NCBI GenBank assembly: GCA_947652605.1
Contig: OX393581.1
Coordinates: forward strand, 33,164,788 to 33,228,787
Length of the DNA: 64,000 nt
Direction of reading: 5' to 3'
DNA from: Elmis aenea
Lineage: Eukaryota; Arthropoda; Insecta; Coleoptera; Elmidae
Position 1 is the first letter of the stretch; each line of letters starts with the position of its first letter. A program made the position numbers and the translations under genes. The notes under the pieces were generated by a model. The model ran no database searches and was not told where the DNA came from. It saw only the letters and a list, made by a program, of their open reading frames with translations. Of the stretch, positions 46,838 to 58,231 are shown piece by piece.

Positions 46838-48034
46838 AAGACGACACTAGGCGATTGCCCAGGGGCGTCAAGATACGGGGGCACCAACCTTATTCATAAA
46901 AGAAAAACAAAATGATGAGTTTGAAAAAATGTTAACAGATGCGAGAAACATTGCTGAGGTCTACGGTGTAATGCCTAAATCGGTAGCAAGCTCAGAAGGA
47001 AGTTTTTTAAATTAGATTTTACAGAAACGTACACTCGCTGTACAATGTCTCAGTAACGACTTATTTGTCTAGGAATAATTTATCTATAGGACATGAAATT
47101 CCATCTACAATCGATATAAATGAATTAATTCACAACTTCGCCCAAGCAAAAGCCCGAAATATTAGCGTTTCTTAATTTTTGTATTTCAGACGTAAAAATA
47201 TTAGAAGTAAATTTAAACATGTATGTACAAAATGTATGTGTTAATTAATAAAACAATATTTAAAAATGTATAATAATATAATAAATATTGTTTTTGGAAA
47301 ATTTACCCGCATTAAAATTTGTTCATTTGATGCTCGACGTTTGGGTAAATCCCCAAAAATATGTTACACAATAGGTTTGTTCCAGCAGCAAGGCTATGTA
47401 CAATACAATGTACTATCAGGATTCTGCACAGTATCGATATCGCGTTCCAGACCAGTCTCTGATAGTTCACCGGACGGTTAGTCAGCTGTTTCAACTGTTG
47501 TAAAATTAATACATGAACTAGTCGGTGTACGGTCTAAATCTAAACACTAAACAGTAAACAGTACCGGAATGAAGGCATGTACTAGCGCTTGGATTTTTAC
47601 ACGCATGCGCTGTTCATAACTAACGTGAGCTCTGGTAGCTATGCATCGCCCTCCCAATCCCATTTAGTACTGGATTCTTAAGGTGTTACCCTAGCGATGC
47701 GCACATTTCTATAATACACACAATACACAATAGACACAAATGTTATTTACACTTAGACTTAGGGATGTCGTTATAACGTTCCAGAAGCGACTAATACATT
47801 AATTAGTCCGTAGTTGATGCATGCATGTGCATAATACAGTTCATGTATCAGTAGATACATGGGAGTAGTGACTTTGGGTCTGCTGGATGTAAAATGATTT
47901 AAAAAATACAACAAACTGAAAAGACAGATATATTAGCACAAACAGCAATTATTTTTATATTACTTAGCAAAACCTATGGGGGCGCTCAAATTTTCTTTGC
48001 CTAGGGATGTCAGATACTCTTGTGCCGGCCCTTG
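46838..48034 (+). mobile_element. Decayed hAT (ZMYM-type) element
   Basis: Near the left, CACTAGGCGATTGCCCAGGG and GGGGGCACC face CTATGGGGGCGCTCAAATTT and TTGTGCCGGCCCTTG at the right, a typical eroded CAGGGCCGGCACAA end. From 46912 the plus strand reads DEFEKMLTDARNIAEVYGV, like the middle of ZMYM/hAT transposases, then breaks up with stops. A different repeat (47511-47872) lies inside. Confidence 0.45.
47511..47872 (+). repeat. Dispersed repeat, copy 1 (inverted copy at 63706-64000)
   Basis: Shares CGCATGCGCTGTTCATAACT, CCTCCCAATCC and GGATTCTTAAGG stretches with the minus strand of 63706-64000. Starts ACATGAACTAG and ends with CAGTTCATGTATC. Family unknown to me; perhaps a hAT-type MITE. 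Confidence 0.75.
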
Positions 48035-48039
48035 TGGCA

Positions 48040-49700
48040 GCTCAGGAATTTAAAATTGTTTACTTGTTTTATCTGTTTATTATTCAGTATTATTTTTGAA
48101 TTTTGATCATATTATTTTTTTACAAAAATATTCAAAGGTTTTTGTTTTTCAGGAGATTTTTGTAGATTATGTGTAGAGAAAATCCGGTCTCATTTATATA
48201 ATCCTAGCTGTAAACTGTTTTCCGAATTTGCTACTAACACCTGGTAGTCCGCGAATAACATGAAAGATAAATGTAGCTCTGTTGCAGTTATGTTTTAGTC
48301 CGATTTTGTTTATAAATAAGAATAAAAAATATGTTTAATTTCAAGATATATTAACTTTTTGTAATATGCTTTTTTGCAAACTCGTAGATTTTCATAATAC
48401 ATGATGAATTTAATTGTAAAATTGGTGCTCTCTTAGGTAATTTTGCACTTGGATGTGTCATTTGATTCTAAGCAGTTATAGGCGTTACTTAATTACCAAG
48501 GAAAAACAGTGTAACCAAATGAAATAAACGTGACGTGATATTTTAAAGGATTCGTAGCACATTAGTAATACAGTAAATTGGCTTTTGACCCTTCTACCAA
48601 TGTTTTAAAATTTAAAATAAAAACACTTTTTAACATATTTTGTTACAGTTAAGACCCAAAAAATGCCTTTGTGTAATTGGCAAAGTATATTTGTATATTT
48701 GTATTATCACCTTGTCCTTATGGAATTATTGTTCAAAATAAGCCGAGAGCGTTATACTGTTTATTTGTTTAAAATGAGTTTATAAAAACGTAATGTATTA
48801 TAAAAGGTTTTATGTACAATACTGATGCTTATAAAGCTTTTTCCCATCCTCGTTTTTATTGATATATTAAGTAAATTTAAATTTGTTGGTTATAGTGTTA
48901 TAGTCATGTTTAGACTCAGCGCTCTTATTATTTTATTGGCAGTTAGTTTCTTTTAATAGTAAATTATATTCACGCATATTTATAACATACTATTATATGC
49001 AAAAACCTAATGACGCATGTTTGCATGTTCCTGTACATAATTAATTAGTTTCCAGTAGCGAATTCGATTCCATTTTGCTTTGTAAAATAATTAATTTTCA
49101 ATTATTGTAACGTGCGCGTGAATTCATTGATATATTAACATTAAAATTACTTTTTTATGAAACGAATCGATGAATATTCAGTGTTCGGGCCGGATCTGCT
49201 CCAATGTTGTTTTAACCAAACGCGGTTCTAATGTGGGCGAAGCAACCTGTTAGTGTCACAGCGCGTAAATGCATTTAGTAAAAAACAGATTACTAACGAA
49301 AAAGTTGTTTATAAAATTTTACCTAATTTGACTCGTCTATAAACTAAATTACATATAAGAAGGTTGAAGATCCAGTTCATCAGTAGCGTAACAGAGTTTA
49401 AAGAAAAGGTGACTACATGTTAACAAAAACTATTTATTTAGTTTGACCGAAATATACTTTATTATATCATAAAGGTTGATGTTATAATTAGAAGCCTTAC
49501 AGTTAAGGTCAAATAATAGTTCGGAAGAGTTTAATAAATAATTACTCTATGATTTATTACCAACATTTTTAGATTTTTTAATTCGATAAATATAGTAGTT
49601 GAACATAAAAGAACCATAATTTCTTTTGTTGCAGTTAGGTTTAGGCATACGAAATAGTGTACTGCGATTAATAAGATATCTTAATATGTTTTTGTAGTAT
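48040..49700. other. AT-rich DNA without recognised genes
   Basis: Only AT-rich sequence with short frames. Confidence 0.45.
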
Positions 49701-49703
49701 ATT

Positions 49704-50129
49704 ACATAACAAGAGTTGTAAGAAGTATATAAGTTGTTTCCGAGTTGGAACCGCGTCGAAGGTTTCTTCATAACCGTCGTTTCGTCCTCCTTTATCGGGG
49801 ACATCTTCAGGCTTGTTGGTTAAACAGCAACTCATTAATAAGAAGCATACTACGCATGAAGCCGCGTAGCGGCGAGTGTGTATTTCCACGAGTGCGTAAT
49901 TGCTTTACAACTCGTGTTATGTAGCTTATTTTTTCTACGATCACATAATATCTACGATTTTAACGGTTTTTTGGCTAATATAAACCTGTAATTACTTTGT
50001 CTTGTCAATTTTGACGTAAGCCTACTTTGACATTTATAGACAAGTGTGCGTTTTGCTTACCGTGCGTTATAACTCAGTTACTATGCATGCAGGCTGTACG
50101 GTAAGAGTCATTTTCATTAGTGGTAGTAG
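49704..50129 (+). repeat. Unknown 0.3-kb repeat, copy 2, interrupted
   Basis: ACATAACAAGAGTTGTAAGA at the left and TTTACAACTCGTGTTATGT at about 49907 are inverted ends. The rest to 50129 matches 38710-38993. A Penelope-type fragment (49730-49833) splits the left part. Confidence 0.8.
49730..49833 (-). mobile_element. Penelope-like 3'-region fragment
   Basis: On the minus strand the translation DETTVMKKPSTRFQLGNN parallels DTMVETSTTSKYRRRGSKPG after the GIY-YIG gene, and both share GGAACCGCGTC on the plus strand. It lies inside repeat copy 2. Confidence 0.5.
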
Positions 50130-50631
50130 TTTTTGAAGTAGCCTTCCAACACAAATACATATAAGCTATTGGCAGGGCCGTCGCAAACATTGACCAGCAA
50201 ATGAACATATTTTGACCTGAGTAAATCCCCATAAACATTTTTATTTATAAATATAATCTCGTTATGAACTTTTAAATATTTTTTTATTTATTAATAGTAA
50301 TACATTTGTACATACATAAGTATATGATTACTCCTAATATTTGTGTAAAAAGAACATTTCTACATCTGAAATACAAAATTTAAAAAACATTAATTTTACG
50401 GGCCTTAGCTTCAGCGGAGTTTTGAATAATTCATTATGTTGATTGTAGATGCAATATTATGCTCTCTATAGATATTGTGACGGACCGTACTTGTACATAG
50501 GCCGCACTATTGTGAAAGAGTACCTACCTATTACTCTTATATTTATTGTTGTTAATTATGGCGATCGTCTTTGTAACGTGGTTGGACCCTCAAACGCTGT
50601 TTTACGTAGTACACAGATCTAGAGTCTAGAG

Positions 50632-50770
50632 CAGGGGTCGGCAACCTTTTTGATAAGAAGGGCACCCCGAATAGCTAGCTTATGACAAAGGGCACTTTTC
50701 ATTAATTTTCCAAGCTAATAGTGCGACAAAGAGCGCGTCATTGGGAAAGTGGTGGGTTTACAAGTTATTT
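50632..50770 (+). mobile_element. hAT-type terminus (CAGGGGTCGGCAACC)
   Basis: CAGGGGTCGGCAACCTTTTT followed by AAGGGCACCCCGAATAGC is a classic hAT left end, preceded by GTCTAGAG as a possible target. No right end seen. Another candidate end, CAGGGCCGTCGCAAAC, is at 50174. Confidence 0.55.
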
Positions 50771-50869
50771 TACGTTAGTGGCGGGCACTTTCAAGATGCT
50801 TCGCAAACCAGACGCGGCCGAAAAAGTTACACTTTTTGGCCTTGATACATAAATAACTATTATTTAAAT

Positions 50870-52613
50870 GTTATATCGTTTCTCGTACAGATATCAAATC
50901 GTACAAGTTTTAAGACTGCATTTAATTTTTAATTTTGCTTACATTACTGTCTCTCTAACTCTTATATTAATAAAGTCACCCATTTAACACGGTAAATTTT
51001 CATCACCCTGTAGGTTTGAATGAATTGAAAGATCGTGAAAATTTGGCCGTTAATAATATTGGTCAGCTTTACCGCCCAGTACGCAAAATAATTACGAAAA
51101 AAGACGAGAATATCAGGTTTTGGTTGGCCAATATCAGTTCTGTTCTGGCACATACGTAAATTACTTGCAAAATAAGTCCTGTCACATGAAACACCCCGGC
51201 ATTATTTATTCCCAAAAACAAAATTGAAAAAATTCAGAATCCAACGTCGTTCCCTAATTGGAAAAAATCGTGATCAAAGAAAATTAAAAATGCATGTTTA
51301 GTGTTTCATCTATCTACGAAACGTAAACATAATGAGATCATAGTAGAAGACAATTAATCTTACTCTGAAACATGCTGAGTAACAAAGCAAATAATTAATA
51401 AAAAATGAAACGAAAAAATAAAAGCAGGCAAGCGTGAAAGTCAAAACATACGAGCCGCCTTAAAATCGGCGTAGTTAATTGAAAATGAGATTAATTCTGG
51501 CAGCGGCTTTTTTCGTATAATTACGTCGATATTTATTATGTACTAATAAATTTTGTTTACTGTTATTACCACCGTGAGGTCCTCCGATGTAGGCTCAGAT
51601 AATCCACATTACGTTACGGCACAACTTCAAGAATTTGTCTACAAAAAACACACTTAAAAAAACTATATATGTAACGAATGTAAAGAATGTATGAAGAGTC
51701 TGTATTGTGAAAAACGTAAATATCTAGTTTACAAAATACCTGTTAATATGAATCCAGAGATACTTCGGTTTGAAGGATCCTTATTTGCTCTCTAATACGA
51801 TTCGTTAGGTAGGATACATCTACTATGATACCTTAATGGTGAGGCTTAAACCTCGTAGTAGTCCTTAAAAGGGGAAACGTTTTTTTCGACTTGAAATGTT
51901 TCTAAGTCGTGTTCGATGCATTTTTTATTTAATCATAATCAAGATAAAGAATTATCACCTAATTTAAATACTTCAGTTTTGTATTTTAGGTAAATATTAA
52001 CAAAAGTAAACAATTGTTGTGTGGACTGGATGTTGTAATATTGATAACACTTATTAATAATAATCATATAACCTACAAAAATTTATGTTTTTATAAGTAA
52101 CGTTTATTCAAGAATCGCTGCCAAAAGGGTTGATTATATTATAATTAAACATCTTTTTTAAATATGAGAATTACATCTGTAGGTTCGTTATTAACAATAA
52201 AGTTTGTGTTATTATTTTCATAAATCTTGAAAAGCTGTCACTTATTTTTATCTAGTCGTAGTTATGTGTTGATCTAGCAATTAAACGCAAATTAAATTTC
52301 TAATTTATATAACCACGTGATTTAGTATAATATAGAAATTAAAATCAGTTTTCCTTTGTCGTGAGAACGACTTTGGTAAACAAATATAATATTTATGACT
52401 GGGATACGTTATAATAATCACGTTTTCTAATTACCGTTTTATTATAATGAGCGAGAGAAAATACAGCATTTTGCTATTTTCACGAACTTACTTAACTTTA
52501 AACATATAGTAATTGGTAAACTCAAAAATCAAACACACGATATTGCCTTGATTTGCTGCGTAAGAAATTTTAACAGTTATGAAGTGGAAAATTATTGAGC
52601 TTATTTTGGAAGT
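50870..52613. other. AT-rich DNA without recognised genes
   Basis: Short open frames only. Confidence 0.45.
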
Positions 52614-52621
52614 GATTTAAG

Positions 52622-53130
52622 CAGGGGTTTGGAGCGAAGCGCGGAGCTGGAGCGCGGAGCAGTGGAGCAATGGGTTTTTGCCCGGAGCGGGAGCGGAGCC
52701 CGGAGCAAATAATTTTGATTGCTCCACTGCTCCACTTTTCTGTTATAAACTACAATTTTTTTTTATGAATTATTCTCATGGGTATAGTATTTAATAAAAT
52801 TATAAATAAACTAAATTTGATTTTTTTGAAGTAAAATTATTATAATGTAGCTTTGCTGAATATTAATTTTCATTATTTTGTATTAGAATTTTGAAAAATA
52901 TTAAAGAACTTTTTTTTCTTTTTTTAACTTTTGAAGATCAATAATTTGTTCATTTATTTAACTTCATTTGTTTCTTAGGCTCAAATATTGTAATTTTTGG
53001 TCCATTTCCACATATCTCATAAAATTTTAGCTTTGTTTTAAAAAACAAATTTTTAAATAAAAAAACTTATTTTATTAATATTTGGAGCCGGAGCGGAGCA
53101 ACTAAAAAATTGGACTGCTCCAAACCCCTG
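52622..53130. mobile_element. 509-bp hAT MITE with perfect 8-bp target duplication
   Basis: GATTTAAG is present at 52614-52621 and 53131-53138. The element starts CAGGGGTTTGGAGCGAAGCG and ends TGCTCCAAACCCCTG, with GGAGCGGGAGCGGAGC-type repeats near the left and GGAGCCGGAGCGGAGC near the right. Same family as the composite at 43741-45298. No coding. Confidence 0.93.
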
Positions 53131-53138
53131 GATTTAAG

Positions 53139-54360
53139 AACTGAAACTAATTAATTTTTATCTGTTGCAGGTATGTTCCAGGATTGTTTAATTTGCTACA
53201 AAATAACCGGAAAAACAATCGAAAAATCATCGTTCAGATGTTTTTATGTAAGTATGCTTCATTGCCGTTGCCAAATGTGGGTTTTATAGTTTGTTTCGTA
53301 GGAGGTAAATTTTTAATAGAAAAGTACCTAAATAAACTTTCGATATACTTTTTTTTTTTGAAAAACTATCAGGTAATATATTTTTTTTACAATATTTCTA
53401 AATTGTTTAGTTGCAATTAAAAGACGTGTTACTGTGAAAAACTATTTTATTGTTCTAATACATGGCTAAAGTGACGTACTGTTTACTCTCTGTAAAAAAA
53501 TTTCATGTACGCTGTTTATAAATTTAACGCCAACCTCGTTTTAGGGCCCCTGGCGCTTAACTAATGTGGTTCCTTCCTCATTTTATCGAAGTATGCAGCA
53601 TTAACAGTTACAAGTCATATATTCTAAAAAATTAATTTTAAAAATACCGACGGGGATGAGGGCCCCCTTTTCTTCGGGTGTCCCTGAAAGGCGCCAAGTT
53701 CGACACCCGTTAAGTACACCCTTCTCAAATTTAATCTGAATTACCTATCAAAATAATTATATTTGGTATTTTTTCCTTAATTTAAACTCCAGAAAGAATT
53801 TACCTATATAAAAAATTGTTCCTTCTCAATCACCAACATTATTTTTTAGTATCAATCCAACCTGCAGATTAACAGGTTATAGATATTGATTACAGGTTGT
53901 TAAATTTATATTCTTATTTAATTATCGAAGGGTCAACTGTCTTGTAATTATGGTGCACAGGGTATGATAGGTTTCGAGCGTTCTATATAATTTTATGCAA
54001 TTTTTGGTAATTATGGTTTGTTTTGTAAAATTTTTGAAGTGAAAGCTCAAAATGTTTTTTAGCAGCGGTTATTTAGCAACGAAGGGAACGTAATGCCTTT
54101 TGAACGAACAGGAGTATCGTTACATAAAGTTTCTAGTCCACAGTGACGAGCGTTTTTTTTGTGATGTTCGTTATCTATTGTTTTGGCAATGATTGGATGC
54201 TTCATTGTTGGGTGTCATATCAGTTATGCTACTTCCGGGAAGCAAAATGTTTTTTTCATTGTACACAGATCAATAAATGTAATATTGAATAATCAGATTG
54301 TCAGTGTAATTGAGCAAAAGTGAAATTACCAAATCCTGATTAGGCGTGAACAAGTTTGAT
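53139..54360. other. AT-rich DNA with one GC-richer patch
   Basis: No gene recognised. 53535-53715 is less AT-rich (TTTTAGGGCCCCTGGCGC, CCCTGAAAGGCGCC) and may be an eroded MITE. Confidence 0.4.
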
Positions 54361-54363
54361 GTT

Positions 54364-54513
54364 TATATAAGTCTCTTCCCGCTAATCACAGTGAACCGAG
54401 TTGTTCTGTTGCCCTTTAAAGTGTGTATTTACTTTTAATTACCTTTTGCAATATGCTATTCGTAAGGCGCTTACAGTTCTGTGTGTAGCGCTTGCAGACA
54501 ACTTTCGCCAAAG
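54364..54513 (+). promoter_or_regulatory. Candidate TATA promoter and short first exon
   Basis: TATATAAG at 54364-54371, then an initiator-like TCACAGTG with A at 54390 (26 bases after the first T of the box), then about 124 non-repetitive bases ending CCAAAG/GTATGG at 54513/54514, a good splice donor. This is the layout of a TATA-type insect promoter with a small leader exon. A plausible partner is the signal-peptide exon at 61526-61654, but I cannot show that they are joined. The TATA-to-initiator spacing is slightly short. Confidence 0.4.
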
Positions 54514-54869
54514 GTATGGAACAAAACTAATCATGTGGTAGTTATATTGTGTAACCATGTTAATAGTTGGAACATAAAAATCGAAATAATCAATTTATAG
54601 ATTGTCTGTATGCGATTGTGTAGTCAATTAAGTATAAATAATCAATCGATAAGGAGAATTGATTTTGTTATGTTACGTAAAAATTGAATACATATCGTCC
54701 TGTTCGATTGTTTTTATTAACATAACAATAAGTTTTTTTATATGCGATATTAGTTAAACTTTTTGAAAGTTGTGTCTTAGCGTCTAGTTCCATAACATAT
54801 AGTGATTGTTTTCGTTTAGGCAAATTTAGCTTAGGAACTACAGGTTTCAATTGTTTTGTCAGTCTATGC

Positions 54870-55032
54870 CAGTGCTGGATTAAGCATTTAGCGGGCCCTT
54901 GACAAAATTTAGCGTTTGTGAATTCTTCAATTTTATTATTTAATTACAATTTTTCCGGGGTCGAATCGGGACTCTTTAACTTACGGGCCCTAGACATTTG
55001 TTTTTTATTGTCTCCTAGTTAATCCGGCCCTG
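54870..55032. mobile_element. 163-bp hAT-type MITE
   Basis: CAGTGCTGGATTAAGCATTT then AGCGGGCCCTTG at the left; ACGGGCCCTAGACA and TAGTTAATCCGGCCCTG at the right. Inverted GGGCCC blocks. Flanks GTCTATGC and GTTTCTGT agree at 5 of 8, weak evidence for a target duplication. Confidence 0.7.
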
Positions 55033-55040
55033 GTTTCTGT

Positions 55041-56405
55041 GAATGTACTTACGTATTTCACACGTTTATGTCAAGGGTGATTATAATTACTTTACATCAA
55101 GGGTTAAATAAATCTGGTATTAGTTTAAAAAAAAAATGATGTTTTTATTACGAATAATAATACTGTATTACATTTTGGTTTAAATCTTTAACGATTTTAT
55201 GATTTATTAATTTTTATGATATGGTCGAAACTTGCGTTAAAAATCTACTGTCAGAAAATTATTTTGACGTGACTAGTAGTTGATTTAAAAAAAGTTTTTG
55301 TTGATAAACACCGTCTTTAAGGCTTGATGGACAATGTGTGCGGTTGTTGGCTTGGTTTTCGAGCTGCATTTGTTTGCGTGCTGCTGCGTTGTTTTTCGGC
55401 CAAAATATTTCCGTATGCAGTGTTGGAAGACAACTAACTTTTGAATAATTAAATCCAGAATAAGTAATTTTTTCAGGTAGGTAGCTCCTCCACTTACAAT
55501 TAGTGAGCAAAATACTGTTTTGGTAATAAAAATTAAAAACCTTGTTTCCTAGTTTTTTGAAATATAATTAAAAGATTGAAATTTAATTTTTTTTATTAAA
55601 GCGTATTTTAATTTCGTTTTATTTTTATGTTTGGTTTGTGTAGTGGTACTAAAATAACTATAGTACAGCTTGAAGATGTTTTTAGTATACTTGCTAGTTG
55701 ATATTGAGGTATGCCATATTTGACTGTTATGCACGTTTAAATGTTACTTTTTTCAATTATGCTCCCTAAGATAGTTTTGTGTCTATTTATTATATTTTGT
55801 GATATATCAAATTTTAACATGGTTCATTATAATTTCAAAATTTTATTACATCTTAAACGTTTTGAAACAGAGAACAATACACTTAAAACAATTTATTTTA
55901 ATTAGAATTTTGTTTTACTCATCATTTTTATTTTGTACTAGAATTAAGCACAAATTTTGAAAGTTTAATTGGTCAACCAAATTATTTCAAGGTACATTTT
56001 TTTTGTTTATTAAAAAAACTGATGTTGGTGCATGTTAAAATTTTTATACCCGTCACCGATTGGCCAATTAAAAGAAAATTACTTTTAAACAGTATCCATT
56101 AATTTTTTTTTGGAAATTGCTAGCTTCAACTAACAAGTTAATTCATTTTTTGATGCTCTATTAAAATTTGATGTGTGTAGAAACAACGAACGTTATAATT
56201 TTTATTTTACCAGGTGGTGGAACTGTTAAGGATATTCAAACAAAAAAATTAGCGATGGTTATTTGCCGTTTGTTTTTGTTTTCAAGGATTGCTATTTTTC
56301 ACAATTCAAATAAGTTTCTCCCTGAATTGTTTTGTTAACTGGTAATAGAACGTAGATTTCACACCTTTTGAATATCCTTTACAATGAGAAATAGTTTTTT
56401 TTTGC
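55041..56405. other. AT-rich DNA without recognised genes
   Basis: Short frames only, none with a recognisable domain. Confidence 0.45.
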
Positions 56406-56455
56406 CCTTTGGTATAGTGGTGAAGGTATTACTCTCCAGGTCCCGCCACTAGGTT
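56406..56455 (+). other. tRNA-like A-box remnant (possible SINE head)
   Basis: CCCTTTGGTATAGTGGTGAA resembles the start of Asp/Glu-type tRNAs including the polymerase III A box. No proper B box or acceptor stem follows. The DNA to 56560 is less AT-rich than its surroundings. Best read as a decayed tRNA or SINE head, not a tRNA gene. Confidence 0.3.
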
Positions 56456-56559
56456 GCAGAACACGCGCTAAACTAACCGTGTGATGTGACGTAGTGGTAT
56501 GTCTAGGGGGGTGTCTTAGCATCCCTGTATTTGCTGCCTGCTGCTTGTGCCTGCCTGTT

Positions 56560-57592
56560 AAACATTTAGCTCTAGTTAATTTCTTTATATTTATTATTTT
56601 ATACTTTTTGAATGTATTGCATATTGCACATTTTTATTGTATGTAGTTTAATTGCTAGATTTTTAAGGTTTTGTTCGCAAGTAAACCTCGTTAATCAGTA
56701 ATTTTTACACATTTGTGAAGTGGTGTAAATTTTTAATTTAGTTATCATAATGCTTTGTTGACATGTATTTGCATTAACGAGGTATACTTGTTCAGATAAT
56801 TTGTGACATTTGCATGAATTTTAACAGTTTTTTATTAATTAGTATTAAAACTTGCATTTTTATAAATAAGGTAAGGTAACATTGACAAAAAAAGTAACAT
56901 TTACACGATTACACGTCTAAATATGATACACAATTAGCGTTTACCAAACATTTTTATTTTGTTTACCAACGAGATTTTTTTTTTCACTTTCAATTTTTTT
57001 TATCGGTAAATGCATACAATGAAAGTTTCGCGATGAAATAGATACATTCAAATCTAAAGATTTAATTTTACCTAAGCCACTACTTTTATTAAATTGGTAA
57101 TCGATATATGTTTAAATTCTCTAAACGATGTATTTTAAATATATGCTTACAGTTCTATTTAAAAAATTACTTATTATAAAAAAAAATCTTTTTATCGGTA
57201 CCTAATTTTTTTTTATTAAGACAGAATCATTTATTAATTTATGAACATTAAAATATCAGCTATGAAAAGGCAAAAGTTTTAAAACTAATCTAGATAGTTT
57301 TCAAGAAAATATTCGGCTCGTAAATAAGAAAAGTATTTTTACTATAAAGTTATAAATTTATGTCCAATTAACATAATTTCCAAGAACATTCGGCTTTAAA
57401 TAAGACAAACTGCTCAAAAAGTGCGATCTAAAAATTTGATAAGAATTTCTAGTACGATATAAAGCATAAACCTTTGACAAATTTCGCATAATTTTAAATC
57501 AGTAATCGGAAACTCAACATCATGCAATGTTAGAAAATTATGGCACATGTTTTTAAGAGCTATTATGCACGAATCGAACCAGAAACGTATAG
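56560..57592. other. AT-rich DNA without recognised genes
   Basis: Two short direct similarities, AAGAAAATATTCGGCTC and AAGAACATTCGGCTT (near 57305 and 57382). Nothing else. Confidence 0.4.
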
Positions 57593-57595
57593 TAT

Positions 57596-58070
57596 TCAGG
57601 GTGACAATAATCTACATGTATGGGTAACTTTGTTATTATAAGAGTGGCACCGTCGATTAACATAGCAAACTTGGGCAGAATTTTAAGACGAATTTAATGC
57701 AATTTTGACATTTGACCTACTTTTTTAAATATTTTGGAAAAACCAAAAACAGACGATTTACAAATAATTTCTCCTAAAATAAAATAAAAATGTGGAATGA
57801 TTCCTGTAGATATATTTACGAAGAATCAGTAGTAAATATTTAAAAAGGCATGGCATACTTGATTTTTTAAATAAAAGCTAAACTTGACTTTTATTAAATG
57901 GAAACCATAGTTGCCTATGGGTTCATTAAAAAGAGATTTTTTCTTCTTATTTATTGATGTATGGGTTGTCAGGTTTATCTTTAAAAATAAACCAGCTATA
58001 ACAATATTGTATTTATCAAGTTTAATCTTAGTGGCAATCCAAAAGAGAAAAAACAACCACATATCAACTA
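57596..58070 (+). repeat. Degenerate foldback-related element
   Basis: Starts CAGGGTGACAATAATCTACA and holds AAATGGAAACCATAGTTGCC at 57896, the module also inside other foldbacks. No clear right end. Confidence 0.4.
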
Positions 58071-58154
58071 AATAAGCTAGCTGTACTTAATTAAACACAA
58101 CAAATTAAAATGTTTTAAGGACAGTTCATCAAATAAAAAGAAGTGTGCCCGGGT

Positions 58155-58203
58155 AATAGTTATTTACGTAACAAGACCGGAAAGTGGTACTTTACTGGAC
58201 GAA
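58155..58203 (-). repeat. Dispersed motif, inverted copy of 23858-23903
   Basis: On the minus strand CGTCCAGTAAAGTACCACTT then TCCGGTCTTGTTACGTAAAT, nearly identical to 23858-23903. It lies just upstream of the 1.2-kb hairpin. Confidence 0.75.
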
Positions 58204-58231
58204 TAGGCATACGAGTCCAGTAAAGACACTG

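Noticed and set aside
56406..56560. Possible tRNA gene
   Set aside because: An A-box-like start but no B box, no anticodon arm and no acceptor pairing that I can draw.
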